Below, piece after piece: positions 30,799 to 39,434 of a stretch of DNA of 64,000 nucleotides. Origin of the DNA: Pyramidobacter piscolens (GTDB lineage: Bacteria > Synergistota > Synergistia > Synergistales > Dethiosulfovibrionaceae); assembly GCA_004558205.1 (NCBI GenBank), contig SFDM01000008.1, positions 30,365 to 94,364 on the forward strand, given 5' to 3'. The notes beneath the pieces are model-generated. The model ran no database searches. It was not told where the DNA came from and saw nothing but the letters and a program-made list of their open reading frames with translations. The position numbers and the translations under genes were made by a program. The first letter of the stretch is position 1. Every line of letters begins with the position of its first letter.

Positions 30799-32151
30799 GT
30801 GAAAAGAGTCAGAATCGGCTGCGGGTCTGGGGGATGCAGTTATGAACGGTTGGAACCCACTGCGGAGCTCCTGGAAAAGGGGAACATTGACTATCTCGTT
30901 TTCGAGTGCCTGGCGGAGCGGACTATCGCCGACGCGCAGCAGGAGAAGATCAAGGATCCCAACAGGGGTTACAACCCGCAGCTTGAGATCCGCATGAGGA
31001 AGTTCCTCAAGCTGGCCCGGGAGCACGGGACGAAAATCATCTCCAACATGGGGGCGGCGAACACGCCCAAAGCGGTGGAGAAGATCTGCGAGATCGCGAG
31101 GGAACTGGGGCTTTCAGGCTTGAAGATCGGCATGGTGCAGGGCGACGACATCCTGGACAGGCTGCCGCGCTATGACGACGCGCCGCTCTGGGACCGGAAA
31201 GCGCCCCTGAAATCGCTGAAGGGGTCCGTGGTGTCCGCCAACGCTTATCTGAGCGGCGATCCTATCTGCGAGGCGCTGGACAACGGCGCGGACATGGTCA
31301 TCACGGGGCGCGTCGCCGATCCGGCGCTGTTCGTGGGGCCGCTGAAACATGAATTCCGCTGGACGGCCGGAGAACCTCATAAAATGGGGCAGGCCATTCT
31401 TCTAGGGCACCTGTTGGAGTGCGCGGGACAGCTGACGGGCGGCTTTTACGCCGACCCGGGGCGCAAGGACGTGCCCGACCTGCACAGGCTGGGATTCCCC
31501 ATCGCCGAGATTGACGAGACGGGCGATTTTTTCGTGACGAAGGTCGAAGGTTCCGGCGGCACCGTCTGCGAAAGCGTATGCCGCGAGCAGCTTCTTTACG
31601 AGATCGGCGATCCCGGGCACTACATCACCCCTGACGGCATTGCCGACTTCTCCAAGGTCACCTTCAAGACCTTCGGAAAGGATAAAGTGCTCGTCCAGAA
31701 CGCGTCCTCAAAGGGTGAACCCGCGGACTACAAGGTGAACATCGGCTACCAGGACTGCTTCATCGGCGACGCTTCGCTGAGCTTCGGAGGCAGCAACGCC
31801 TTGGCCAGGGCCCAGCTCTGCGCCGACATTGTGGAGAAGCGGCTGAAAATCGTCGGCGTCGAGCCCGAGGAATTCCGCGTTGATTTTATCGGTTACAACT
31901 CCCTCTATAAGACGTCGATCTCGAAGATGATCACGCCCAGGGTTTCCAGCGAGATCAGGCTTCGGATCTGCGCCAGGACGAAGACCCAGACCGAGGCGAG
32001 CGCTGTGGTGCGCGAGGTGCAGTGCATGTACACCAACGGGCCCGCCGGGAGCTCCGGCATCGATTACGAGATCCGCCGCGTCCTTTCCGTCGAAAATATC
32101 CTGGTTCCACGGGCAGACGTCCCATGGACCGTCAGTTACTGCGAGGTGTAA
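30799..32151 (+). CDS. AtuA-family (DUF1446) protein
   Basis: A 450-aa protein of the AtuA family, named after acyclic terpene utilisation in Pseudomonas. Typical stretches are IGCGSGG at the N-terminus, VFECLAERTIADAQ, ISNMGAANT, GDDIL, VITGRVADPALFVGPL and GHLLECAGQLTGG. The biochemical function of the family is not established; it is often found with CoA-ester or hydroxy-acid catabolism genes. The start is GTG 30799, 7 nt after AAGGAGG. It is followed after 4 bp by its small partner, so the two are almost certainly one operon. Confidence 0.85.
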   Translation: MKRVRIGCGSGGCSYERLEPTAELLEKGNIDYLVFECLAERTIADAQQEKIKDPNRGYNPQLEIRMRKFLKLAREHGTKIISNMGAANTPKAVEKICEIARELGLSGLKIGMVQGDDILDRLPRYDDAPLWDRKAPLKSLKGSVVSANAYLSGDPICEALDNGADMVITGRVADPALFVGPLKHEFRWTAGEPHKMGQAILLGHLLECAGQLTGGFYADPGRKDVPDLHRLGFPIAEIDETGDFFVTKVEGSGGTVCESVCREQLLYEIGDPGHYITPDGIADFSKVTFKTFGKDKVLVQNASSKGEPADYKVNIGYQDCFIGDASLSFGGSNALARAQLCADIVEKRLKIVGVEPEEFRVDFIGYNSLYKTSISKMITPRVSSEIRLRICARTKTQTEASAVVREVQCMYTNGPAGSSGIDYEIRRVLSVENILVPRADVPWTVSYCEV

Positions 32152-32155
32152 AAAG

Positions 32156-32455
32156 ATGAGGTTAGGAGAAATTGCCCATACCCGGACAGGCGACAAGGGG
32201 AATCTCTGCAACATCTGCGTGATCCCTTACGACGACGCTGATTATCCGCTGTTGAAAGAAAAGCTGACCGCCGCCCGCGTCAAGGACTTCTATAAGGAGA
32301 TCTGCATGGGCGAAGTGAAGCGCTACGAGGTGGATTCCATCTGTTCCATGAACTTTGTGCTCTACGACTCCCTGGACGGCGGTGTGACCCGCAGCCTCGC
32401 CATGGACCGCCACGGCAAGTCGCTGGGAATGGCCCTGCTGGACATGGAGCTGTAA
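32156..32455 (+). CDS. AtuA C-terminal-like small partner protein
   Basis: A 99-aa protein matching the C-terminal domain that is fused to AtuA in many bacteria: it opens LGEIAHTRTGDKGNLCNICV, where the family pattern is A-R-S/T-GDKG. Here it is a separate gene 4 bp after the AtuA gene, so the two probably form a complex. Function is unknown. A strong bidirectional hairpin follows. Confidence 0.75.
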   Translation: MRLGEIAHTRTGDKGNLCNICVIPYDDADYPLLKEKLTAARVKDFYKEICMGEVKRYEVDSICSMNFVLYDSLDGGVTRSLAMDRHGKSLGMALLDMEL

Positions 32456-32473
32456 ACCGCCCGATCAAAGGGC

Positions 32474-32518
32474 AAAGAGGCGCAGAAGGTCCCGATCCGG
32501 GCCTTCTGCGCCTCTTTT
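32474..32518. terminator. Bidirectional terminator between convergent genes
   Basis: AAGAGGCGCAGAAGG pairs with CCTTCTGCGCCTCTT, with TTTT on one side and its complement on the other. It ends both the AtuA pair (+) and the ABC permease gene (-), overlapping the last bases of the latter. Confidence 0.8.
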
Positions 32519-33299
32519 AATGATGCTCGTTCAGCGTCCAGAACAGGACGCGTTTCTTGAAACGGTCAAAACAGGTCATGATCGTGACGATCACCACGAT
32601 GGTGAACAGCAGCCCGCCGATGACCCTCGCGTAGTCCGAGAAGTCCGCGTAGTACTGGATGTAGTAGCCCATGCCGGAATTGGTGGCGAACATTTCGGCC
32701 ACCGTCAGCAGGATAAAGGCGAAGTTCAGCGCCGTCCCGGCGCCAGCGAGGATCATGGGCGACGCGGCCGGCAGGATGACGTTGACCAGCTTCTTGAGCC
32801 CCCTGAACTCGAGGACTTTGGCGTTATCCAGGTATTTCTGATCGATCAGGACGATCCCGTTGATGGTGCCCACCAGAAAGGGCCAGAAACAGCCGATGAA
32901 GATCACGGCCACCGACGAGAGGTAGAAAGTGGGCATGACGGCGATCAGGTAGGGGGTGAGCATGGAAGGCGGAATCGGGTTGAGCGCGAAGATGATGGGC
33001 TTGAGGTTTTTATGGAGCCTCGGCGACAGCGCGATCAGGACCCCCAGCAGAATCCCCGCGGCGGCGGCCCCGAAATATCCCGGGATCAGCAAGGTCATGG
33101 AGCTGAGGAAGCACTCGAAAAATTTCGGCCCCGACTCGACCATGGTCGGCCAGATCTTGGAGAATCCGGGAAAAAGGACCCCGTCAAGACAGCCGAAGAC
33201 ATCCGTCGCAAGTTCATAAAGGGCAAAGGCCGCGATGACGATAGCGGCGGTTCCGCCATAGTTTCTGTAAAGATCCCTGAGTTTTTTCACAACCGACAC
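32517..33299 (-). CDS. ABC transporter permease, nitrate/sulfonate/taurine (SsuC/TauC) type
   Basis: A 260-aa inner-membrane permease with six hydrophobic segments and the type-I permease EAA loop (LEFRGLKKLVNVILPAASPM). It is the last gene of a three-gene minus-strand operon (ATPase, binding protein, permease). The gap of 198 bp to the binding-protein gene contains a terminator and a repeat remnant, so it may be expressed at a lower level than the other two. Confidence 0.88.
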   Translation of the reverse strand: MSVVKKLRDLYRNYGGTAAIVIAAFALYELATDVFGCLDGVLFPGFSKIWPTMVESGPKFFECFLSSMTLLIPGYFGAAAAGILLGVLIALSPRLHKNLKPIIFALNPIPPSMLTPYLIAVMPTFYLSSVAVIFIGCFWPFLVGTINGIVLIDQKYLDNAKVLEFRGLKKLVNVILPAASPMILAGAGTALNFAFILLTVAEMFATNSGMGYYIQYYADFSDYARVIGGLLFTIVVIVTIMTCFDRFKKRVLFWTLNEHH

Positions 33300-33353
33300 T
33301 CCTAAACAAGATCATCAGCCGGACAGCATACTCCAGCCGATGGCTCATAGGCC

Positions 33354-33433
33354 TTCTCCATTGAACGGCGTCATCCGGCGTCCAGGGCAGACACTCTTGA
33401 GGATATCCAGTATTTCCATCGGTCATGAGTATC
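33354..33433 (+). repeat. Family A repeat remnant, copy A4
   Basis: CCATTGAACGGCGTC, GGCGTCCAGGGC and the tail GGATATCCAGTATTTCCATC, then GGTCATGAGTAT, match copy A3. It lies between the binding-protein and permease genes of the SsuABC-type operon. Confidence 0.5.
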
Positions 33434-33451
33434 GCGCCCGCAGAAGACAAC

Positions 33452-33480
33452 AAAAAAAGAGGGGCCTTCCGGCCCCTCTG
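33452..33480 (-). terminator. Intrinsic terminator after the SsuA-type binding protein
   Basis: On the minus strand AGAGGGGCC-GGAA-GGCCCCTCT is followed by seven T residues. It lies inside the operon, before the permease, and may set a ratio with excess binding protein. Confidence 0.75.
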
Positions 33481-33497
33481 AAGACGCAGGACGGCGA

Positions 33498-34532
33498 TTA
33501 CTGGTTGTACTTGATAAAGCGCGCCTGGAACTCCTTGAAGCGCTGATTATCGGGATACTTGGAGCACAGCTCTTCCAGGGCTTCCTTATAATAGGCCGAG
33601 TTGACGTGGTCGTTGATGTCGATGCCCTCCGTCTGGGCGTATTTCAGCTTTCCAAGCAGCTCCCACATGTAGCGGACGCCGTTGGTCTTGGGGTCGGATT
33701 CGAAGACCTGGTTGGTCTTCAGGAGCATGGTCCGCGAGTTCTGCTCGTCCAGCCCCATATACTTCATGTTCAGCGTCACGCAGTATTCAGGATCTTCGAT
33801 GAGGACCTGCTCGGCCCGGATCCAGGCGCGGAGGAATGCCTTGGCGCGCTCGGGGTCGGCCTTGAGCCAGGACGTATTCGCCACGGGACGGCAGCAGACG
33901 TGCATGGGGTCCAGGTCATTCGTCCAGGTCAAGGTCTTGAGGCCGGCGGCCAGAGACTGGAGGTAGGTGGAATTGGTGCCCACTCCGATGTCGGCCTTGC
34001 CCGACTTGACGGCTTCCAGGACATCGGCAGGCTTTTTGAACTCCATGATCGTCACGTCTTTGGCCAGGTCGTAGCCAGCGCGCATCATGGCTCCGCGCCA
34101 GACGATATCGGGAGTGTACATGCGGGCGACCGCGACCTTTTTCCCCAAGAAGGTCTTGGGGCCTTCATAGACCACCGAGGGCTTGGCGTAAACGGGCATT
34201 CCGCCCGACACGTAGCCGGCGAAGATCGTGAAGTCGGCGCCCTTCGTCACAAAGGTCAGAGGCGCCGCCGTTCCGAAGGAAACGCCGATGTCCACCTTGC
34301 CTGCGCGCAGGGCCGTCAGCGCGTCGGTCGAGTTGGAAAAGGGCACCAGATTGATGTTGATCCCCTCTTCGGCGGCAAAACCCTTATCGATGGCGATAAA
34401 GCCGAGGATGTTGCCCGTCGCCGGATTATAGGCCAGGTTGATATTCTTCGGCTCGGCCGCGTTTCCGGCAGCGGCTCCCAGGGACAGCGCACAGGACAGT
34501 GCAAAAGCGGTGACAATGTTTCTGAACTTCAT
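33498..34532 (-). CDS. Periplasmic binding protein, nitrate/sulfonate/taurine (SsuA/NMT1) type
   Basis: A 344-aa binding protein with a signal peptide (cleavage near GNAAEP, about residue 26). The family features are INLAYNPATGNILGFIAIDKG, LTALRAGKVDIGV and the two-lobed layout with KSGKADIGVGTNSTY. Relatives bind aliphatic sulfonates, taurine, nitrate or thiamine precursors; the ligand here is not predictable. It lies between its ATPase (17 bp upstream) and permease. Confidence 0.87.
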   Translation of the reverse strand: MKFRNIVTAFALSCALSLGAAAGNAAEPKNINLAYNPATGNILGFIAIDKGFAAEEGININLVPFSNSTDALTALRAGKVDIGVSFGTAAPLTFVTKGADFTIFAGYVSGGMPVYAKPSVVYEGPKTFLGKKVAVARMYTPDIVWRGAMMRAGYDLAKDVTIMEFKKPADVLEAVKSGKADIGVGTNSTYLQSLAAGLKTLTWTNDLDPMHVCCRPVANTSWLKADPERAKAFLRAWIRAEQVLIEDPEYCVTLNMKYMGLDEQNSRTMLLKTNQVFESDPKTNGVRYMWELLGKLKYAQTEGIDINDHVNSAYYKEALEELCSKYPDNQRFKEFQARFIKYNQ

Positions 34533-34548
34533 TCTTTCTTTTCGCTCC

Positions 34549-35364
34549 TTAATGTAATTTTGACTCTACGTCTTTATTCAGGATCTGGATCAGCTGATGC
34601 CGCAGCTCGCCTATCTCCGGATTACTGAACAGTTCCTCGCGCGAATAGCTTTTATCGCTCCCAAGATCGTGGCTGTAGATGATCCTGCTGGGACGCAGGC
34701 CAAAAACGTATATTTTCGTCGCGAGATAGAGGGCCTCGTCCACGTCATGGGTCACAAAGAGAATGGTCTTTCTGGATGGTTCGTCCTTTTTCCAGAGCGA
34801 CAGGATCAAGTCCTGCAGGCGCGAACGCGTCACGGCGTCCAGCGCCCCGAAGGGCTCGTCCATCAGGAGGATCGGCGGGTTGAGCGCAAAGGAGCGGCAG
34901 ATCGCGCAGCGCTGGCGCATGCCGCCGGAAAGCTCGTTGGGGTACTTGTCGTACACCGACTCATGCAGCCCCACTTCCTTGAGATAACGCAGAGTCCGCT
35001 GTTTCAGGGCGTCCTTCGACTCACCCCTGAACTTCTGCTGAAGCGAGAGGCGGATGTTCTTCCCCGCGGTAAACCACGGAAAAAGGCTGTAGTCCTGAAA
35101 GACCACGCCGCGATCCAGGCTGGCGCCGTGAATTTCCGCCCCGTCTACGGCGATGGAACCGCCCGCAGGCGCCGCAAGCCCCGCCATTAAACGCAGGAAG
35201 GTGCTTTTGCCGCACCCCGATTGGCCGAGGAGGCAGACAAAATCACCTTTCTCCACATCCATGTTGATATCGTTCAAAATCTGTTCTTTATCGTAGAAAA
35301 AGCTGACATTGCGGATCTCTATTAAGGACATCAGGTTCATCAACTCCATATTCGTTATAAACAT
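34549..35364 (-). CDS. ABC transporter ATP-binding protein, SsuB/TauB type
   Basis: An ATPase of up to 271 aa with Walker A GQSGCGKSTF, Q-loop FQDYSLFPW, signature LSGGMRQRCAICRSF, Walker B ILLMDEPFGALD and switch His in VTHDVDEA. Four in-frame ATG codons lie at 35364, 35349, 35340 and 35331. The one at 35331 gives the usual MSLIEIRNVSF start, with GGAG 12 nt upstream, so the true protein may be 11 residues shorter. First gene of the operon. Confidence 0.88.
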   Translation of the reverse strand: MFITNMELMNLMSLIEIRNVSFFYDKEQILNDINMDVEKGDFVCLLGQSGCGKSTFLRLMAGLAAPAGGSIAVDGAEIHGASLDRGVVFQDYSLFPWFTAGKNIRLSLQQKFRGESKDALKQRTLRYLKEVGLHESVYDKYPNELSGGMRQRCAICRSFALNPPILLMDEPFGALDAVTRSRLQDLILSLWKKDEPSRKTILFVTHDVDEALYLATKIYVFGLRPSRIIYSHDLGSDKSYSREELFSNPEIGELRHQLIQILNKDVESKLH

Positions 35365-35805
35365 TATACTTTTAGCTCAAGAATGCGTCAAGGGCGATTT
35401 TCGTCTTTTAGCAGAGTTTGCTGTTTTCTCCGCCAGAAAGGGGAAAACTCATTTTATGTTCTTTCAATAATTGGCGCAGAATGCTTCCCAAAAACACATC
35501 GCCCTTTGAAAGGATGAATTTTGCGGTTGACGATGACTCACAATTAGAGCAAAAAACGTTCATTCACCTCTAGAGGTGCCCGGGGCAGGCGCTCTTGCGG
35601 CGCTCCTCGCTTTTCACGTAACGGTCTGTGAGAACCGGGATTGGCAGCCTCGTGATTCCAGAAGTGCCGAATCTACGGCCAGAAAAATCACTAAAGAAAG
35701 AAACAAAAAATCCTCAGAAGCGGCTTTTTTGTTAGAATGATTCAATCTGTCTTGTAGCAGTCCTGTAACATAAGAGCAAAGAATTTGAGAGGAGATTGAT
35801 CTATC
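35365..35805. other. Divergent intergenic region between SsuB-type and YeiH-type genes
   Basis: A 441-bp gap that must hold promoters for both directions. The stretch near 35340-35480 is AT-rich. CACCTCTAGAGGTG at 35565-35578 is a perfect 14-bp palindrome and a possible operator. I see no clear -35/-10 pair, no gene and no copy of the repeat families. Confidence 0.4.
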
Positions 35806-36855
35806 ATGGAATTCCTGAAGAAAAACGCCGCGGGCATAGCCCTCTGTTTTCTCATCGCGGCGCCCGCCTGGCTGCTGGTGAGGGCCCTTCCCGCTCTGGA
35901 AGTGATCGGCGCGCCCGTCATCGCCATTCTGGCCGGCATGATCGGCGTCATGTTTTGCAAAGAACTCGGCGCATGCAAGCCCGGCGTAGCGTTCACGTCG
36001 AAAAAGATCCTGCAGCTTGCGGTGGTTCTGCTGGGCTTCGGCCTGAACCTGGCCACCATCGGCAAGGTGGGCATGGCGTCGCTGCCCATCATCGTCTCGA
36101 CCATCAGCATCTCGCTTGTGGTGGCCTGGGTTATGCACAAAATCATGCATACGCCGGCAAAAATTTCCACGCTTTTGGGCGTGGGATCGTCAATCTGCGG
36201 CGGCAGCGCCATCGCGGCCACAGCTCCCGTGATTGGCGCCGATGACGAGGAGATTGCCCAGTCCATCTCGGTCATCTTCCTGTTTAACGTGCTCGCCGCC
36301 CTGATCTTCCCCTCCCTCGGCGGCGTCCTGGGACTGAGCAATGAAGGCTTCGGGCTCTTTGCGGGCACCGCCGTGAACGACACCTCTTCAGTGACGGCGG
36401 CGGCTTCGACCTGGGACACGCTGCACGGCACCGGCGGCCTCGTCCTGGAATACGCCACCATCGTCAAGCTGACCCGAACGCTGGCCATCATTCCCATTAC
36501 GCTGGTCTTGGCCTTCCGGCGCATGAAAGACAACGGCAAAGGAAGCCAGGAGCGGCTCAGCCTGAAATCAGTGTTCCCTATGTTCATACTCTATTTCGTG
36601 CTGGCCTCGGTGGTCACCACCGCGGCGACATCGCTCCTCACCGGTGCCGCTCTGGCAGGCGTAAACGGGCTGTTCTCAGTGCTGAAGCAGCTCAGCAAGT
36701 TCTTCATCGTCATGGCTATGGCGGCGATCGGGCTGAACACGGACCTTGTGAAGCTGGTCAAGACCGGCGGCAAACCCATTCTGATGGGCTTTTGCTGCTG
36801 GATCGCCATTATCACCGTGTCGCTGGCCATGCAGCGCCTCATGGGGACCTGGTAA
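35806..36855 (+). CDS. yeiH: YeiH-family putative sulfate/anion exporter (UPF0324)
   Basis: A 349-aa membrane protein with about ten hydrophobic segments. The family core is easily seen: [37 protein letters not shown] and [14 protein letters not shown]. Members are annotated as sulfate exporters on limited evidence. It stands divergently next to an SsuABC/TauABC-type importer, which fits a link between uptake of a sulfonate-like compound and export of its inorganic anion (inference). ATG 35806 follows GAGAGGAG. Confidence 0.88.
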   Translation: MEFLKKNAAGIALCFLIAAPAWLLVRALPALEVIGAPVIAILAGMIGVMFCKELGACKPGVAFTSKKILQLAVVLLGFGLNLATIGKVGMASLPIIVSTISISLVVAWVMHKIMHTPAKISTLLGVGSSICGGSAIAATAPVIGADDEEIAQSISVIFLFNVLAALIFPSLGGVLGLSNEGFGLFAGTAVNDTSSVTAAASTWDTLHGTGGLVLEYATIVKLTRTLAIIPITLVLAFRRMKDNGKGSQERLSLKSVFPMFILYFVLASVVTTAATSLLTGAALAGVNGLFSVLKQLSKFFIVMAMAAIGLNTDLVKLVKTGGKPILMGFCCWIAIITVSLAMQRLMGTW

Positions 36856-36908
36856 GCCGGGCCGCAGAGCGGCCAAGCCAGCCGCACGGTAAAGGGTCGT
36901 TTTTTTGG

Positions 36909-36937
36909 TTGACAAGGCTCTGCAATAAGAGTAAAAA
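36909..36937 (+). promoter_or_regulatory. Candidate promoter for the amino-acid-binding lipoprotein gene
   Basis: TTGACA at 36909-36914 is consensus; 17 nt later stands TAAAAA, a weak -10. The ATG is 33 bp further on. Confidence 0.35.
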
Positions 36938-36969
36938 TCTTCTATCAGTCTTGACTTTCGGAGGTCTAT

Positions 36970-37728
36970 ATGATGAAAAAACTGCTCTGCGCCCTGTTCT
37001 GTCTCTGCCTCGCCGCTTCGGCCGGATGCGCCACATCGGCCGACAAAGAGGTGCTTTTGGTGGGAACCGAGAGCACCTACCCGCCCTATGAATTCCGCAG
37101 CCCTCAAAACGAGCTTATCGGATTCCACATCGACCTGGTGGAAGCCCTCGGCCGTGAAACGGGCAAGAAGATCCAATGGGTGGACATGTCCTTCGACGCC
37201 CTGATCCCCTCGCTGCTGACGGGGAAGATCGACATGATCGGCGCGGGATTCCTGATGACCGAAGCCCGCCGGAAGAGAGTGGACTTTACGACCCACTACG
37301 AAGTTTCCCGCGGCGCAGTGATCACCCTTCCCTCTGAGAAGGAGCGGGTGAAATCCCTTGACGACCTGGAAGGCAAAGTTGTGGCAACGCAGCTTGGCAG
37401 CTTCCTTGAAGCCGTCTGCATGAAGCACGGCGGCATGACCGTCAAATCCTTCAAGAAGTTCGACGATTGCCTCCGCGAGGTCCTCTACGGCCGCGCCTAC
37501 GCGACCACCATGGGATTGGTGGCGGCTAAAAAGTACATCGTCCAGAAAGACTTCAAGGACAAAGTGGCCGTCGCTTTTATCTACGACCTGGAAGGGACGG
37601 AAAATCAGAAAGCCTTCGCCATCCCCAAGGGCGATCCGGCCTTCAAGGAGATGCTCGACCAAGCCCTCGCCCGAATCGAGGCCAGCGGTGAACTGCACCG
37701 CCTGAAAGTTAAGTGGGATCTGCTCTAG
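36970..37728 (+). CDS. Amino-acid-type solute-binding lipoprotein (SBP family 3)
   Basis: A 252-aa binding protein. The signal sequence ends in AASAGC, a probable lipobox with Cys20 as the lipid anchor. The family-3 fold is clear: VGTESTYPPYEF, GFHIDLVEALG, SFDALIPSLLTGKIDMI, KVVATQLGSFLEA. Relatives bind polar amino acids and hand them to a type-I importer or act as sensors. No permease or ATPase of this type is in the window, so it is an orphan here. A family A repeat begins 5 bp after the stop codon. Confidence 0.85.
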   Translation: MMKKLLCALFCLCLAASAGCATSADKEVLLVGTESTYPPYEFRSPQNELIGFHIDLVEALGRETGKKIQWVDMSFDALIPSLLTGKIDMIGAGFLMTEARRKRVDFTTHYEVSRGAVITLPSEKERVKSLDDLEGKVVATQLGSFLEAVCMKHGGMTVKSFKKFDDCLREVLYGRAYATTMGLVAAKKYIVQKDFKDKVAVAFIYDLEGTENQKAFAIPKGDPAFKEMLDQALARIEASGELHRLKVKWDLL

Positions 37729-37733
37729 AGCTT

Positions 37734-37903
37734 TAATACTATTTTGCAATAAAAACGCAAAATGGGCACTGAGAGGACGACCCAAGGGGTATCCACCAAG
37801 CGAGTATAGGCAGGCCGAATAGGCCGAGATAGTCTTTAGCGACTGGATACCCCTCGGGACGGCCCCGGTCCCTAATTTAGCCGTCCTATTGCTAAATAGT
37901 ATA
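37734..37903. repeat. Family A repeat, full-length copy A5
   Basis: A 170-bp element with both ends intact. The left end TAATACTATTTTGCAAT and the reverse complement of the right end TTATACTATTTAGCAAT match at 15 of 17 positions. The core is a long imperfect palindrome (GGGGTATCCACCAAGCGAG against its partner in TGGATACCCC). The core is in opposite orientation to copy A6. Confidence 0.8.
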
Positions 37904-37939
37904 AGAGTAGAACAATACAAATCTGGGAGGATGGTTTTC

Positions 37940-38761
37940 ATGAGAAAAGTCGTTCTGGCGCTGCTGTGCATAGCCCTGCTCAGCGCCCCCGCCGCCGCTG
38001 CGTTCAAGCAGGTGGAAGAGTTCAAGGTTCCCGAGGCTAACCAGGCCATCGGCGTCGATGAAAAGCACTTCTACGCCATCGACAACCGCTGCATCGCCAA
38101 GTACGAGAAACACACGGGCAAGCTTGTCGCGAAATGGGAAGGCCCCAAAGACGGCCCCATCATCCACCTCGACAGCGCGGCCGTGATCAACGGCATGATC
38201 GTCTGCGCCCACTCGAACTGGCATGAGTGGCCCATGACCAGCTCCGTCGAGATCTGGGACGCCGAGACGATGAAGCACATCGGCAACCACAGCTTCGGCA
38301 TCCACTGGGGTTCCCTGACCTGGATCGACTGGTACGACGGCTTCTGGTGGGTCGGCTTCGCTAACTATGAGAGGCCCTACGGCCCCAACGGTAGCCCCTA
38401 CGGCTATAAAGCCTGCACCACTGTCGTGAAGTTCGACGAAAAATGGCAGTGGCAGGAAGCCTGGACGCTGCCCAAAAAGATCCTCGACCGCCTCGAGGAC
38501 ATGAGCAACTCCGGCGGCTCCTGGGGCCCCGACGGCTACCTCTACCTTTCCGGCCACGATCCGGCAGAGGTCTACAAGTGCCAGCTGCCTGAAATGGGGT
38601 CCGTGATCGAACTCCTCGAGATCATCCCGCTGAACATTCGCGGCCAGGGCATCGCCTGGGACCGCAGCGAGCCCAAAACGATCTACGGCATCGTCCGCGC
38701 CACCCAGGAAGAGAAAAAGTCCGGCGAAACCCACAAGGTCACCGTGTCGGTGATGGAATAG
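37940..38761 (+). CDS. Secreted protein of unknown function, beta-propeller-like
   Basis: A 273-aa exported protein with a signal peptide (MRKVVLALLCIALLSAPAAA, cleavage near AAAAF). Repeating short units rich in Trp, Asp and Gly (KHTGKLVAKWEG, VEIWDAETMKHIGNH, WIDWYDGFWWVGF, GPDGYLYLSGH, GIAWDRSEPKTIYGIV) suggest blades of a WD40/YVTN-like propeller. I do not recognise a named family and cannot assign a function. The start is ATG 37940, chosen because GGGAGG is 9 nt upstream and the signal peptide begins there. It lies between two inverted full-length family A repeats. Confidence 0.7.
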   Translation: MRKVVLALLCIALLSAPAAAAFKQVEEFKVPEANQAIGVDEKHFYAIDNRCIAKYEKHTGKLVAKWEGPKDGPIIHLDSAAVINGMIVCAHSNWHEWPMTSSVEIWDAETMKHIGNHSFGIHWGSLTWIDWYDGFWWVGFANYERPYGPNGSPYGYKACTTVVKFDEKWQWQEAWTLPKKILDRLEDMSNSGGSWGPDGYLYLSGHDPAEVYKCQLPEMGSVIELLEIIPLNIRGQGIAWDRSEPKTIYGIVRATQEEKKSGETHKVTVSVME

Positions 38762-38781
38762 AGCTCGATCGTCGCAACAAC

Positions 38782-38829
38782 AAAAGCCCCTGGAATTCCG
38801 GCGCTGACGCCGGAATTCCAGGGGCTTTT
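38782..38829. terminator. Strong terminator hairpin after the secreted protein gene
   Basis: Perfect 22-bp arms (starting AAAAGCCCCTGGAATTCCGG) pair around CTGA. The arm ends in CTTTT, so it can act as an intrinsic terminator. Confidence 0.8.
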
Positions 38830-38871
38830 GCCATGGTTTTCCCTTCGAAAGGGGCGCGCCTCGGCAAATAC

Positions 38872-38901
38872 TTGACAAAGTCAAATTTATGATGCTATGA
38901 T
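38872..38901 (+). promoter_or_regulatory. Promoter with embedded operator for the MarR/GNAT operon
   Basis: TTGACA (38872-38877) and TATGAT (38896-38901) are separated by 18 nt. The -35 sits inside the perfect palindrome TTGACAAAGTCAA (38872-38884), a likely binding site for the MarR protein encoded downstream (inference: autorepression). Confidence 0.6.
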
Positions 38902-38957
38902 CGCCTCAGAAAAAACATGCTAAAGTCATCTATTTAGAAACGGGGGAGGCGAGAAAG

Positions 38958-39422
38958 ATCATCGATCAAAGGACAAAGGAGATCGCCGCGATCAGGCGGT
39001 TCAGCCGGTACTACACCAATCTGCTTGGCCTTCTGGACCGGCATATCCTGAAAAGCGGCTACTCTCTGGCAGAAGTCCGGGTGCTGCTGGAAATTGAAAC
39101 CCTTTCCCAATGCACCACCAAAAAGCTTTCGGAAGTGCTGACCATGGACGAGGGCTACCTCAGCCGGATCCTGAAAAAATTTCAGGTCTCGGGACTGCTT
39201 CAGCGTTTTCAGTCATCCGAAGACGGCCGGATTCATTTTCTCTCGCTGACGGAAAAGGGAAAGGCTGAGCTGGCGGAACTGAGCGCACGTTCGGACGAGC
39301 AGATCCGCAGCCTCATAGCCCCTCTGTCATCGCAGGAAATCTCAAAACTGACACAGAGCATGGAAACGATCGAATCGCTGATGAGCACGTTACCGATACG
39401 CATCAATCAGGATAAAAATTAA
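38958..39422 (+). CDS. MarR-family regulator with apparent AUC start
   Basis: The reading frame from 38958 gives a 154-aa MarR protein: the dimer helix IAAIRRFSRYYTNLLGLLDR, then SLAEVRVLLEIE, the winged helix LSEVLTMDEGYLSRILKKF and the wing EDGRIHFLSLT. The nearest standard start in frame is GTG 39081, which would delete the dimer helix and 41 residues. Between the in-frame stop at 38898 and 38958 there is no ATG, GTG or TTG. GGGGGAGG at 38942-38949 is ideally placed, 8 nt before ATC 38958, so AUC (or a neighbouring codon) may be the start. It is followed after 12 bp by a GNAT acetyltransferase gene. Confidence 0.75.
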   Translation: MIDQRTKEIAAIRRFSRYYTNLLGLLDRHILKSGYSLAEVRVLLEIETLSQCTTKKLSEVLTMDEGYLSRILKKFQVSGLLQRFQSSEDGRIHFLSLTEKGKAELAELSARSDEQIRSLIAPLSSQEISKLTQSMETIESLMSTLPIRINQDKN

Positions 39423-39434
39423 GGAGGCACGGGC

